A stretch of DNA of 64,000 nucleotides from CBDCVD01 sp965224015. Its GTDB lineage: Bacteria > Pseudomonadota > Alphaproteobacteria > Rhizobiales > CBDCVD01. The stretch's first letter is position 1. Each line of letters opens with the position of its first letter. The stretch is from assembly GCA_965224015.1 (NCBI GenBank), contig OZ245032.1, forward strand, positions 2,976,001-3,040,000. Direction: 5' to 3'. Positions 21,780-29,622 of this stretch are shown here, in pieces. The translations under genes and the position numbers were made by a program. Under the pieces are notes generated by a model that did not search any database, was not told the DNA's origin, and saw only the letters and a list, made by a program, of their open reading frames with translations.

Positions 21780-22193
21780 TTACCCCTCAAGGCTTGCGTG
21801 AATGTAGTGGAGCCGATAGCCCATTACGCCCGCGTCTTCGATGTGCATATTGGTGCACCGAAGCGTGTTGCTCAGTTGCGCAACGTGTTTTTTGATGGAA
21901 TGCGCCAGGGGGAGCGACGGTCGTTCACGGCGACCTTTGTAACCTCCGGCGTATATGTCGTTGTCATAAATGGCGTCAGCCAGGCGTTCTGGCGGTATAA
22001 AAAGGCCACTATCTTTTTGGTGGCGCTCAATCAGGATGTGTAAAATGGCGACCTGCAGCCGCCGTAGGTCTGTTACGTCGTCAGAGCTAAAGAGCCGACG
22101 GCCTTTGATATCAAGGGTGGCATCGCCGAATGTGACGAAGCGGCGCGCGTCCAAGGCGACCGGATCAAGCGGTGTCGAAGGGGCCCCCGTCAT
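21780..22193 (-). CDS. Phage protein with winged-helix (OmpR C-terminal-like) domain
   Basis: A 137-residue protein, MTGAPSTPLDPVALDARRFV. Residues 20-137 follow the OmpR/PhoB effector topology: FVTFGDATLDIKGRRLFSSD as the N-terminal beta hairpin, VAILHILIERHQKDSGLFIP, then RERPSLPLAHSIKKHVAQLS as recognition helix and YRLHYIHA as the wing. Proteins like this serve as phage regulators, without receiver domain. It overlaps the upstream gene by 29 bp and precedes rusA by 5 bp. Confidence 0.72.
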   Translation of the reverse strand: MTGAPSTPLDPVALDARRFVTFGDATLDIKGRRLFSSDDVTDLRRLQVAILHILIERHQKDSGLFIPPERLADAIYDNDIYAGGYKGRRERPSLPLAHSIKKHVAQLSNTLRCTNMHIEDAGVMGYRLHYIHASLEG

Positions 22194-22545
22194 AAAGCGC
22201 CTCCAGGGCGGCGATGTCGGGGGCGTGAAAATCCGCGTCCGTGTTGCGCAACCGACCGATCAACTGACCGATCTGCGCCTGGTGTTGCCGCAAGCGCTCC
22301 TGGCGTTCCTGCCAGCGCTTGTGCGCCGCCACGATGGCCAGATATTCGCTGGCATAGACGCGCGAGCGCTCGCCGTAGTATATCCGGCGTATCGTCTGTT
22401 CGCGCAATCCAGTGAGTTGTGCAGCGCGCCATAATTTTGCCTGAACCTGTGTTTCGCATTGTCCTAAACAATTGATTATATTGACGCATTCTGCGATCAA
22501 GGCAGACTCGTCAAAATTCCGGGATTCGGAAGATTTGTTACGCAA
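22165..22545 (-). CDS. Phage protein of unknown function (126 aa)
   Basis: A 126-residue protein with an HTH-like first half (CETQVQAKLWRAAQLTGLRE, then QTIRRIYYGERSRVYASEYL) and a long helix (AAHKRWQERQERLRQHQAQI). Short phage proteins with 'A-x-x-T-G-L-x-x-x-x-I-R-R-I-x-x-G-E-x' motifs occur next to the above winged-helix protein in other alphaproteobacterial prophages. DNA binding is plausible. No recognised family name. Confidence 0.65.
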   Translation of the reverse strand: MRNKSSESRNFDESALIAECVNIINCLGQCETQVQAKLWRAAQLTGLREQTIRRIYYGERSRVYASEYLAIVAAHKRWQERQERLRQHQAQIGQLIGRLRNTDADFHAPDIAALEALYDGGPFDTA

Positions 22546-22610
22546 AACAGGTAATGCTACTGACTAAACTGCATGCGCCGAACTGGTTACGCGTATCCGG
22601 CTATAGACTC

Positions 22611-22645
22611 GGACGGGCGATGAATTGCCCATAAATCGCCCGTCC
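22611..22645. terminator. Perfect 11-bp hairpin in an intergenic gap
   Basis: GGACGGGCGAT (22611-22621) and ATCGCCCGTCC (22635-22645) form a perfect 11-bp stem with a 13-base loop. No T-run follows on either strand, so it is not a classical intrinsic terminator. It lies between the 30-residue membrane protein gene and the early operon, and could be a processing site, Rho-linked terminator or protein-binding site. Confidence 0.45.
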
Positions 22646-22690
22646 TGGGCCGCCGCATCGTGGGGTCAAAATGCGGTCGGCGGTGTGGGG

Positions 22691-22783
22691 TTATCGAACG
22701 TGCATAAGCGCGCTCACCAGCACGGCGACATAAAGGGTCGCCACCAGCAAGAGGATCGCGTATGTGCGTTGGATGTCGTTCAT
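22691..22783 (-). CDS. Single-pass membrane micropeptide (30 aa)
   Basis: ATG at 22783 with GGAGG 8 bp upstream, product MNDIQRTYAILLLVATLYVA followed by VLVSALMHVR. Residues 8-27 form one transmembrane helix with short charged ends. Too short for most gene callers, but start, ribosome-binding site and hydrophobic pattern are all good. Divergent to the gene at 22864. Function not known. Confidence 0.6.
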   Translation of the reverse strand: MNDIQRTYAILLLVATLYVAVLVSALMHVR

Positions 22784-22863
22784 TCCACTGCCTCCGTTTT
22801 ACCTGGGGGCTTTGGCTTGTTATCATTGGCTGGCTTTAGCGAATTTGGAGGAGGAGAATATCC

Positions 22864-23355
22864 ATGATTACCATTAGCGATATAGTTGCGGGTATCTCGA
22901 CTGCTTCCACGACTTTCAAATCCCTGACAGGTGCGATGGCGGAGGGCGTATCGCTCGCGAAGACGCTCAAAGGCCTCGTCGATAAGAAGGGGATTGACGC
23001 GGACACCGCCGAAGTGATCGTGGACCTTCACCAAAAGCTCCTGACCGCCAGTGACGCCCAGATAAGTCTTAAGCAGGAGTTGGAGGAAGTTCGAGAGGCG
23101 GTAACCAAGCTCCAGACATTTGAGCGCAAGATGAAGCGATATAAGATGAAAACGCTGGCAACCGGGAACGTCGTGTATACGTTGAAAAAGTCGCGCAGCA
23201 ACAAGCAGCCCCAGCACAGCATTTGTCCCTACTGCGTGAATAAACAGGTAATATCGCCGTTGTACAAAAGACCGGACTACGTTGGGCTGACATGCGGAAC
23301 GTGCCAGGTGAAAATCCCGGACGAAGAATCTCTTGCCCTTCCGATTGTGGTGTAA
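22864..23355 (+). CDS. Phage protein with coiled coil and C-terminal zinc ribbon (163 aa)
   Basis: A 163-residue protein, MITISDIVAGISTASTTFKS. Residues 35-95 are a coiled coil (VIVDLHQKLLTASDAQISLK, QELEEVREAVTKL). The C-terminal 50 residues contain CPYC (at 121-124) and CGTC (about 145-148), a zinc ribbon. GGAGGAGAA precedes the start. Proteins with this layout are scattered in phage immunity-adjacent regions, but I know no function. Transcribed on the plus strand, away from the early operon. Confidence 0.75.
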   Translation: MITISDIVAGISTASTTFKSLTGAMAEGVSLAKTLKGLVDKKGIDADTAEVIVDLHQKLLTASDAQISLKQELEEVREAVTKLQTFERKMKRYKMKTLATGNVVYTLKKSRSNKQPQHSICPYCVNKQVISPLYKRPDYVGLTCGTCQVKIPDEESLALPIVV

Positions 23356-23480
23356 CAAGCGCCTCATTCCGCCGCCTCTGTTGCCACGGGTGGGATTGCC
23401 GGATAAGATTGCGATACGCGCCCGGGGAGATCGCACACCCCGAGCGCGCGACCCACATGGCCTGTTTTGGAGAGAGCCAC

Positions 23481-23861
23481 ATGGATTTGAACACCGGGTT
23501 TGGGGCTGCGGGTATTGTCCGCTTGTTCACAGAAAGGTGGCATGTCATGGCTGGCGTAATCGGAGTCGTTTTGGTGTTGGCCGCGCTCTTCCTTCCGCCA
23601 GACAGCGTCGATCGGATGTTTCTGTCGTTCCTCGGTGCAGGGTGCTTTCTCATCTTTTGTGGCGAAAGCGATGCCTTGAAGCGCATTCATCATTGGAGAC
23701 CCGCCCCTGGCGGTATTTTCCACGGCCACCGTCTCGTGCGCGTTCCGACCATTCGGTCGCGTATATTTCTCTTTATGGGCGCCCTCTGTCTCGTAATCGC
23801 CATCTGGCGCGGCATTATCGCCTACGGACCAACGTTGCTCGTCGGACTGGGTCTGGCGTGA
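23481..23861 (+). CDS. Phage inner membrane protein (126 aa)
   Basis: From ATG 23481 (GGAGAG 7 bp upstream) the protein starts MDLNTGFGAAGIVRLFTERW. Three hydrophobic segments are visible: VMAGVIGVVLVLAALFL, MFLSFLGAGCFLIFC and IFLFMGALCLVIAIWRGIIA. A His/Arg-rich loop lies between the second and third. This could be an exclusion or lysogenic conversion membrane protein, but nothing in the sequence fixes a role. The plus-strand frame runs on codons better than the two overlapping antisense frames. Confidence 0.65.
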   Translation: MDLNTGFGAAGIVRLFTERWHVMAGVIGVVLVLAALFLPPDSVDRMFLSFLGAGCFLIFCGESDALKRIHHWRPAPGGIFHGHRLVRVPTIRSRIFLFMGALCLVIAIWRGIIAYGPTLLVGLGLA

Positions 23862-23866
23862 AGAAG

Positions 23867-24088
23867 TCATTCCGCCGCCTCCGGTGCCGAAGGTTGGGGG
23901 GCGGAATCAACCCACGATGTCGCAGGTACCGCGCCGTTGGTTAGTTTCTCAATTCGAATAGCGAGTGCGAGGGAAGGGTGCCGTTTCCTCGCTAAGATAA
24001 GGGACAAATACGGCTGGCTAATCCCCAGCGATTTAGCGATCTGCACTTGTGATTGCCCCGCCAATATGTCTCGCACATCTGAATTCAT
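23867..24088 (-). CDS. Cro-like helix-turn-helix repressor
   Basis: A 73-residue protein, MNSDVRDILAGQSQVQIAKS, then LGISQPYLSLILARKRHPSL. A single HTH with recognition helix QPYLSLILARK fits Cro-like antirepressors. It is divergently transcribed from the CI-like repressor with an 84-bp gap, the standard lysogeny switch layout, and heads the leftward early genes. C-terminal tail is low-complexity (PQPSAPEAAE). Confidence 0.85.
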   Translation of the reverse strand: MNSDVRDILAGQSQVQIAKSLGISQPYLSLILARKRHPSLALAIRIEKLTNGAVPATSWVDSAPQPSAPEAAE

Positions 24089-24172
24089 GACTAGACTATT
24101 GCACCATGAAATATCTTTGTCAAGAAAGAAAAATTTCTTCGCGAAATATTATAACACCCAGCTAATTGCAAT
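24089..24172. promoter_or_regulatory. cro/cI intergenic switch
   Basis: 84 bp between the divergent repressor genes, very AT-rich. It contains CTTTGTCAAGAAAG and the palindrome-like TTTCTTCGCGAAAT (around 24132-24147), candidates for repressor operators. The two divergent promoters must lie here; -35/-10 boxes are too degenerate to assign. Confidence 0.6.
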
Positions 24173-24769
24173 ATGCACAAGATAGCTCAGTCTGTGCCTA
24201 TGAGGTTTAGGATTCGAAAAATTCGCGAAGAGAGAGGAATATCGCAAATTGCGTTGGCTAACGCTGCCGATATCTCCCAACCGTTTCTGTCCCTATTAGA
24301 GAGAGGAGTCGATGGGCGTGCACCATCCATAGAAAAGTTAGAGGCGATAGCGGAGGCGTTAAATGTGCGGCCGAGTGATCTATTTGATGGCACTCACCGC
24401 GTTCCGATGTTCGGTTATGTCGGGGCGGGGGACGAAATCTATCCCCCAGAAGATGGTGAGCCGATTGATTACGAGGATGTGGAAGGTGTGCCCATAGTCG
24501 GCCCGGTTGGGTGTGTCGAGGTCAGAGGCGATTCCATGTATCCCGCTTATCGCGACGGCCAGAAGATATTTTTTAGCGACAGGAATGTGGGTGTGGATGA
24601 TCTTGTCGGTCGCGAATGCGTTTTGCGTTTGGGCAACGGGCAAGCCCTGCTGAAAGTCCTGCGCCGGGGGCGCACAGAGGGCCGTTTTACTTTGGACGGC
24701 TATAACGCGCCGCCGCTTGAGGACGCCGAAGTCGTCTGGGCCCGCCCCGTCGCCTGGGTGAAGAAATAG
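24173..24769 (+). CDS. CI-like phage repressor, S24 self-cleaving
   Basis: A 198-residue repressor: HTH in residues 13-65 (IREERGISQIALANAADISQ, PFLSLLERG), linker, and an S24/LexA-like protease with AG cleavage site (Ala84-Gly85 in YVGAGDE), nucleophile Ser121 in EVRGDSMYPAYRDGQ and general base Lys161 in QALLKVLRRG. RecA-stimulated self-cleavage would trigger induction. The start may be MHKIAQS at 24173 or MRFRIRK at 24200. It maintains lysogeny and faces Cro-like protein across the operator region. Confidence 0.93.
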   Translation: MHKIAQSVPMRFRIRKIREERGISQIALANAADISQPFLSLLERGVDGRAPSIEKLEAIAEALNVRPSDLFDGTHRVPMFGYVGAGDEIYPPEDGEPIDYEDVEGVPIVGPVGCVEVRGDSMYPAYRDGQKIFFSDRNVGVDDLVGRECVLRLGNGQALLKVLRRGRTEGRFTLDGYNAPPLEDAEVVWARPVAWVKK

Positions 24770-24808
24770 GGGGTGCGCGCCGGTGCGGCCTGTCGCCGCA
24801 TGTCGAGG

Positions 24809-25258
24809 CTATATACAAAGAGTGAACTGATCTCCTGTGTGGATAGTGAAGTGAAATTGTTGAGCGATGTCCATTCCGAGCAATACGCCGAACGGCCAAT
24901 CTGCGCCCGGTAAACCAGTTACCACAATATTTTTGAAATATCTTGCGCCCTCTGATGTGCCCGTACCCTGTGGGCCGCTGTGAAATTCCGTGACGGCGAT
25001 AGCAATATCGACGCTGTATAGCGCACACCGGGCAGCCCCACTGACGCCGTGTACGAGTTACCATCCTACGGATTGCAGTTCTAACTTGTCGATAATTTCC
25101 TGAGAGATACCTGTCATAGTAGCCCCAGTATCCAATAGTGCAGAACAGCTAACTATAGTCGCTTGATCGCCATCGACGATTCCATCATGACTTGCGATAG
25201 AGACATTGCAGACAAGCAGAATCTGTTTATCGACGATATTTCTTGTGAAGCAGGGCAT
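24809..25258 (-). pseudogene. Retropepsin-like aspartic protease with premature TAA
   Basis: The frame begins MPCFTRNIVDKQILLVCNVS and has the retropepsin active site SALLDTGATMTGISQE (DTGA). After LELQSVGW a TAA stop (25055-25057) interrupts, but the same frame goes on with LVHGVSGAA, NIVVTGLPGADWPFGVLLGM and DIAQQFHFTIHTGDQF up to TAG at 24809, which is the second half of the fold (flap and the G-M-D-I segment). Without the stop it would be a normal single-domain protease of about 149 residues. It starts 6 bp after the previous gene's stop. A nonsense mutation or readthrough must be distinguished by resequencing. Confidence 0.8.
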
Positions 25259-25263
25259 GGGGT

Positions 25264-25521
25264 TTAAAGAGCGAAGCTCCCGATACCCAGAAATTTTGGC
25301 TTCTCACCTATTCTTGTTAAAGAAAATTTTCCAGCGCCGAAATCTTTCATGCCAATTTTATATGCATCTTCAAAATCATTATACGATTCAATGTACTTAC
25401 CAGCTGACAGCAAGGCGATTTTACCCATATGGTAGCGTTCAAGCTCGCCTTTCAGCTTTTCGTAAGCAGCAATGTTGGCTTCCAACTCAATATCGTGTGC
25501 GGTGTATCCACCCATAGCCAT
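25264..25521 (-). CDS. Small protein upstream of retropepsin (85 aa)
   Basis: An 85-residue protein, MAMGGYTAHDIELEANIAAY, with a helical centre (EKLKGELERYHMGKIALLSA) and a beta end (FSLTRIGEKPKFLGIGSFAL). AAGGAC 7 bp upstream. It is coupled to the retropepsin gene 6 bp downstream, a pairing I recognise in bacterial genomes without a function. The two could form a stress or defence pair; that is inference. Confidence 0.75.
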   Translation of the reverse strand: MAMGGYTAHDIELEANIAAYEKLKGELERYHMGKIALLSAGKYIESYNDFEDAYKIGMKDFGAGKFSLTRIGEKPKFLGIGSFAL

Positions 25522-25659
25522 AGTCCTTTCATCGCTACTCTATGAGAATCCACCCACTCCGTCAATCAAAATAGCCTAAACTCATTAACCAAGGCCTCCC
25601 CGACAGGGCCGTCTCTCCCACCTTACCCCATCCCATGCCCCCCGAGGGTAACGCCCAAT

Positions 25660-26592
25660 TCATTTATCAAACATCTCTTTTTGCTTTGCTACATTACGTA
25701 TAATGCCAAGCACCCGCACAATAATATGGCTGCTTTCTTTCAAATTACCTTTACTATCGTATTTATGCTCAAACCGAACCCTTACACGAAGCGCATCGCC
25801 AGGGACAAGGACATGCGCGGCGTTGTGAAATTCTTCCAGCCAACTCTCATCCTCAAAACGGGCGTTAAATGTCGACTTTCCATGCCTGAATACCCATTGA
25901 GCTTGCCCCAAAAAGTCTGGTTTGCGCACAATTAGGACCATTTCCGCTTCATTGGCGAGTTCTTGCTCTATCGCATTCAAATCCAACTTTTCTGTCGCAA
26001 GCCAGATCGATCCCAAATCGACAGAATACTCCTCCGTATCAAGCGTTATCGTCAATTTTTCATTTTCTTTGAACTTTTCTTTCGCGCGTTGAATTTGATC
26101 AAGCGGCTGCGCCAGCCTGGCAGGGTTAAGTGTTGGATAATCAGGCAGATACCGAACATCGGTTTTTTTTGCAAGGTCCAGTATCTCTTCTGTCAAATCC
26201 TTAATATCCGGAGGGGACGCTTTCTCATCATCGGTATCGAGCCAGCTAAGCACGGCATATTTTGCTTTTACAAGATATTTTCCGACTTGCGGCCTCCAGT
26301 CCAAATCTTTAAGCGCCTGATCATCTGTCGCGCGCAAAATATTTCTCAAAAATATTTTAAGACTGGATTTCTCCAGGTCTTCCAACACTATTTGTGTGGA
26401 AATTTCAGAAGCAATAGATGTTATTAATATACGATCCAGGTCTTCAAAGGAGCGGATTAAGTCGGCTGCGATATCAAAAACACGGGCTGCGGATTCGTCT
26501 GCCTCCTGGTAGTCAATATTGATGATGATATCGCTTTCAGGAGGCACAATATTGTCTTGCAAGGCTATCTTGATACCATCTTTATTGGCCAT
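25660..26592 (-). CDS. Uncharacterised 310-aa prophage cargo protein
   Basis: A soluble acidic protein starting MANKDGIKIALQDNIVPPES. The first 110 residues are helical (AARVFDIAADLIRSFEDLDR; LEDLEKSSLKIFLRNILRAT), then a hinge with KAKYAVLSWLDTDD, and a beta-rich C-terminal half (ITLDTEEYSVDLGSIWLATE; VLVPGDALRVRVRFEHKYDS; HIIVRVLGIIR). The HTH, catalytic or membrane motifs I would look for are absent. It lies alone between the retropepsin pair and DUF551, an accessory-gene position, and its AT-rich codon use differs from neighbours (many AAA/TTT). Possible defence cargo. Confidence 0.75.
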   Translation of the reverse strand: MANKDGIKIALQDNIVPPESDIIINIDYQEADESAARVFDIAADLIRSFEDLDRILITSIASEISTQIVLEDLEKSSLKIFLRNILRATDDQALKDLDWRPQVGKYLVKAKYAVLSWLDTDDEKASPPDIKDLTEEILDLAKKTDVRYLPDYPTLNPARLAQPLDQIQRAKEKFKENEKLTITLDTEEYSVDLGSIWLATEKLDLNAIEQELANEAEMVLIVRKPDFLGQAQWVFRHGKSTFNARFEDESWLEEFHNAAHVLVPGDALRVRVRFEHKYDSKGNLKESSHIIVRVLGIIRNVAKQKEMFDK

Positions 26593-26653
26593 TAACGCAC
26601 CTTCGCCTCAACCCACCTGCTGATTTCATTATTTATTTTATATCAAAGCAAAT

Positions 26654-27001
26654 TTATGGCAACCCCACACCCGCCCCACGGGGGTAACGCCCGTTGCCTG
26701 GGTTTGGCAACGGCACCCAGCCTGTCGGCCTGAAAATCGCAACAGATTTTGTGTAGGGCAACTCCCATAAGTCTCTGCTTGTTGTCAGGCCATCCTCTGA
26801 ATAGAAATCCGCTCCATAATCTCTAATGCTGTAAACATATCGAGACGCTACCAACGGCACACGCAGCCATCGCGGACTATCAACAATAATATTGGTCGTC
26901 TCGTCGCGGGACAGCAGAACGCCGCCCACGATCAGCACGGGTTTGGAATCTGGCGCCGTCTCGATGGGCCGCCAGCCGGATTTTTGTTCATCAGTTGTCA
27001 T
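26654..27001 (-). CDS. DUF551-like phage protein
   Basis: From ATG 27001 (MTTDEQKSGWRPIETAPDSK) the protein is 115 residues. It has the DUF551 frame: GWRPIETAPDSKPVLIVGG at the start and FRPTGWVPLPNPG near the end; these conserved Trp/Pro residues bracket a small all-beta domain that occurs widely in phages. Function not known. A longer start at 27085 adds a basic stretch unlike the family. Confidence 0.82.
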   Translation of the reverse strand: MTTDEQKSGWRPIETAPDSKPVLIVGGVLLSRDETTNIIVDSPRWLRVPLVASRYVYSIRDYGADFYSEDGLTTSRDLWELPYTKSVAIFRPTGWVPLPNPGNGRYPRGAGVGLP

Positions 27002-27392
27002 AACCCGCTGTCCTTTATCTTTCTTCGACACATTTGAATCCTTCTTTACCAAAACCCGAATCGCCCTCGCAATTCGCATCACCATCCGACCCCAATATAG
27101 CGTGGTTCTGGCGCGGGGGAAAGAATTTTATTTCAGACAGAAATTTTTCTATTGACATAATTATTTCACTATGCAATATTTCTAATCACACCCGCCGAAG
27201 ACGCGACCGGCCAAACCGGCACCAGAGGGTAGCCAACAGGCCCAAGCAGATCGCGGGGACATTATGCGTCAAAGGCGCAAAAGCTCTGCGCGGGGCCGAT
27301 CTGCGCGAGGGTGCAACGCCCGCACCACGTTATGGACGCGGATACGGTAACAATGTACCGGCTTCCCGACAGCATTATGGAGTGTTTGCTGG
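27002..27392. other. Non-coding leader region upstream of the ASCH-like gene
   Basis: 390 bp without a convincing gene. It holds CCGGCCAAACCGG (27210-27222), a Gly/Arg-rich 28-codon open frame at 27264 and a second small frame at 27331 that runs into the next gene in another phase; neither has both a ribosome-binding site and recognisable composition. I see no terminator or repeat of note. Confidence 0.4.
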
Positions 27393-27731
27393 ATGGTAGC
27401 GTTAAATTTTCAAACCCGATTTGCCGTTGCGGTTCGCGCTGGCATCAAGACGCAAACGATCCGAAAGGCGCGCAAGCGCCGTATAAAGAAAGGTGATCTG
27501 TTACAATTGTACACAGGACAGCGAACGTCCAATTGCAAAAAGTTGGGGGACGCGGTGTGTACGAGCGTTGAGACGATTACCCTTTTTAAGGAGCGGCCTG
27601 GCCTGCAGGAAATTGCTCTCGCAGATGGCTTTGCTGACGCCTCGGATATGCTGGATTGGTTTCAACATATGCACGGACTGCCGTTTACCGGGCACTTGAT
27701 TACCTGGCGTCTTCGAGAGGGGGCTGATTGA
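27393..27731 (+). CDS. ASCH-domain-like phage protein
   Basis: A 112-residue protein, MVALNFQTRFAVAVRAGIKT, then QTIRKARKRRIKKGDLLQLY and TGQRTSNCKKLGDAVCTSVE. The beginning 'L-x-F-x-x-x-F-x-x-x-I-x-x-G-x-K-x-Q-T-I-R' with a later 'K-x-G-D-x-L-x-L-Y-T-G-x-R' is the ASCH-type PUA-like fold used for RNA or modified nucleobase binding. The end, DWFQHMHGLPFTGHLITWRL, is highly typical of this alphaproteobacterial phage family. Between the early accessory genes and the integration genes on the same strand as integrase. Confidence 0.82.
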   Translation: MVALNFQTRFAVAVRAGIKTQTIRKARKRRIKKGDLLQLYTGQRTSNCKKLGDAVCTSVETITLFKERPGLQEIALADGFADASDMLDWFQHMHGLPFTGHLITWRLREGAD

Positions 27732-27829
27732 GGGGGTACTGAAATGGAAATGGAAATGGGTGAAAATATGTATACCGATTTTGCTTCGTTGCCGGTAGGC
27801 CGTGATCAAGCGCGCAGGTAAAGGTTGAT

Positions 27830-28075
27830 ATGACCAAACGCCACGCCATTGCTGATAGCCTGACGCCGCGTCTTTTGAATACGCAGGCGGCGGCTGAGTA
27901 CTGTGGGTTATCGCCCGCGATACTCAAGCAGGTGTGCCCGGTTCCTCGCGTTGTTTTGGCTGGGCGCATTAAGCGCTATGATCGCGTAAAACTTGATGAA
28001 TGGCTGGATCGATTGAGCGGGGGCACTGAGGACAGTCGCATAGATTGGTTGGGAAAACTAAGTGGTTCGCGTTAG
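27830..28075 (+). CDS. AlpA/excisionase-like HTH protein
   Basis: An 81-residue protein, MTKRHAIADSLTPRLLNTQA, then AAEYCGLSPAILKQVCPVPR and IKRYDRVKLDEWLDRLSGG. The MerR-type wHTH 'L-L-x-x-x-x-A-A-x-Y-x-G-x-S' followed by 'R-Y-D-x-x-x-L-D-x-W-L-D' is the excisionase/AlpA family. Its end overlaps the integrase start by 14 bp. It would direct prophage excision and may regulate the integrase. Confidence 0.85.
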   Translation: MTKRHAIADSLTPRLLNTQAAAEYCGLSPAILKQVCPVPRVVLAGRIKRYDRVKLDEWLDRLSGGTEDSRIDWLGKLSGSR

Positions 28076-29093
28076 TTTGCGTGGTGTGAAGCGGTACAGA
28101 CACCCAAAATCCGGTATTTGGTACACATATTACCGCCCTAGTGGCCAGCGGCTTTTCGCTGAATTTGGTTCACCGGAGTTTCTCGCCGAATACAATCGGG
28201 CGGTTGAACATCACGAACAGAAGAACAGCGATATACTGCCCGGCACCCTCGGCCTTTTAATTGCTGAGTATCGACAGTCAGACCGTTTTGGTAACCTGGC
28301 CGAGAAAACACGCCAAGACTATATGCGTTATCTGAATTTTCTGCGCCCAATTGCGGACATGCCGCTTATCGACATCACGCGCCCGTTTGTGTCCCGATTG
28401 CGGGATAAGGCGGCCCAGGAAATGGGTTGGCGTTCGGCAAACTATACGCTTGCCGTATTATCTGCGATAATGGCTTATGGACTGGAATATGGGATTGTGG
28501 CGGACAATACTGTTAAAGGCGTGCGGAGGCTACCACGCCCGAGGGGTGCTCAGCGCGCCAACAGGCCGTGGGGGGCGGATGAACAAACTGTTTTCTTAAC
28601 CCTTCCGCCGCGCCACATCCAGTTGCCGGTAGCGGTAGCTCTTTTTACGGGTATGCGAATAGGGGATGTGTTGCGCCTTGATGCCAAGGCGTGCCGGAAC
28701 GATGTTATAACCTGGCGCACTTCCAAAACCGGGAAGGTCGCGCGAATCCCCATACTTGGATCGCTGCGCGAGATATTAAAGCGGTACACGCTTATCAAGG
28801 CGGGTCCGCTATGTCTAAACTCAAAAGGCCGCCCATGGACCAGATCAGGCTTTAGTGCGTCGTTTCGCAAATACCGCGATCAATTTCAGCGCGACGGGCT
28901 GGTTTCGCCGGGGTTAACGCTTCATGGATTACGCCATACGATGGCGACAATGATGAAGGAAGCGGGGGTTAGTGATGATGACGCTGCAATCTGGTTGGCA
29001 CATAGCGATCCAAAGATGACGCGACGTTATAACCGTGACGCCAATACGCTGATACGCATGAGGGTTGTTGCCAGGCAGCTTGAGAAAGTGTAG
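28062..29093 (+). CDS. int: Tyrosine site-specific integrase
   Basis: A 343-residue phage integrase. Core-binding domain residues 60-150, catalytic domain 170-340. Catalytic set: Arg199 (FTGMRIGD), Lys222 (SKTGK), His288 and Arg291 (LHGLRHT), His314 (LAHSD) and nucleophile Tyr323 (RRY). It lies directly next to the attachment site (83 bp to the tRNA fragment), as is usual. It recombines attP with attB in the tRNA-Lys gene. Confidence 0.97.
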   Translation: MVRVSLRGVKRYRHPKSGIWYTYYRPSGQRLFAEFGSPEFLAEYNRAVEHHEQKNSDILPGTLGLLIAEYRQSDRFGNLAEKTRQDYMRYLNFLRPIADMPLIDITRPFVSRLRDKAAQEMGWRSANYTLAVLSAIMAYGLEYGIVADNTVKGVRRLPRPRGAQRANRPWGADEQTVFLTLPPRHIQLPVAVALFTGMRIGDVLRLDAKACRNDVITWRTSKTGKVARIPILGSLREILKRYTLIKAGPLCLNSKGRPWTRSGFSASFRKYRDQFQRDGLVSPGLTLHGLRHTMATMMKEAGVSDDDAAIWLAHSDPKMTRRYNRDANTLIRMRVVARQLEKV

Positions 29094-29175
29094 ACAATTT
29101 GCCGCTAAGTCATTGATTTGCGAGGCCATTGTAGACAAACCGCAATTGTTAACACACTGATATCGTTGATATATG

Positions 29176-29225
29176 TACTGACTCTTAATCAGCGGGTCCG
29201 GGGTTCGAGTCCCCGTGCGCCCTCC
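29176..29225 (+). other. Prophage attachment site: 3' part of tRNA-Lys(CTT)
   Basis: The stretch reads an anticodon arm (TGA-CTCTTAA-TCA, anticodon CTT), variable region, T-arm (CGGGG-TTCGAGT-CCCCG), the 3' acceptor strand and encoded CCA. No matching 5' half (acceptor strand, D-arm) lies upstream; that part is phage sequence. So this is the integrase-side attachment site holding the 3' half of tRNA-Lys; the functional tRNA gene should lie at the other end of the prophage, beyond the left edge. The exact crossover is somewhere in the shared bases. Confidence 0.9.
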
Positions 29226-29277
29226 AATAAAATCAATCACTTATACCAAGGGGCTTGGCGTTTGCTGGATTCACATT

Positions 29278-29570
29278 TCAAGTGCCGCACCCTTGGTTTT
29301 TGATTTCGTTGAACAAGACCTCGGTCGGTGTTTTGTTCCCGAGGCACTTTCGTGGCGTGTTGTTGTACAGGATTACCATATGTTGGATGTCCTTTGCCGT
29401 GTCGTTTGACAGTCTGGTTTTCCGGGGCCTGTCGACGCGCAAGCGTCCATTGTCTCGATTGAGCCGCATTGCCAGGGGGGAATGGGGATCGCAGAAGAAG
29501 GCAGGCAGATTCAGTTTCTGTTCAACGGCTTTATGCCGGGCGAAGAAGCCTGGCTCATCGGCAAAGGGCG
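29278..29570 (-). pseudogene. IS30-family transposase remnant
   Basis: On the minus strand the residues ADEPGFFARHKAVEQKLNLP, AFFCDPHSP, then NGRLRVDRPRKTRLSND and NNTPRKCLGNKTPTEVLF match the C-terminal third of IS30 transposases (DNG-x-E-F-A-x-H..., FCDPHSPWQRG..., and YNNTPRKCLG-x-KTP-x-E-V-F). The W-Q-R-G motif is changed and the N-terminal two thirds are missing, so it is inactive. Adjacent to the attachment site on the host side. Confidence 0.8.
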
Positions 29571-29622
29571 GGCATCGGGTGAGAAGAAATACCACCTTGC
29601 AACGCTGCCAGCCAACACCAGC

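Noticed and set aside
22587..22826. 79-codon minus-strand gene
   Set aside because: Arg/Pro-rich composition; the 30-codon frame in another phase has the ribosome-binding site and a membrane helix.
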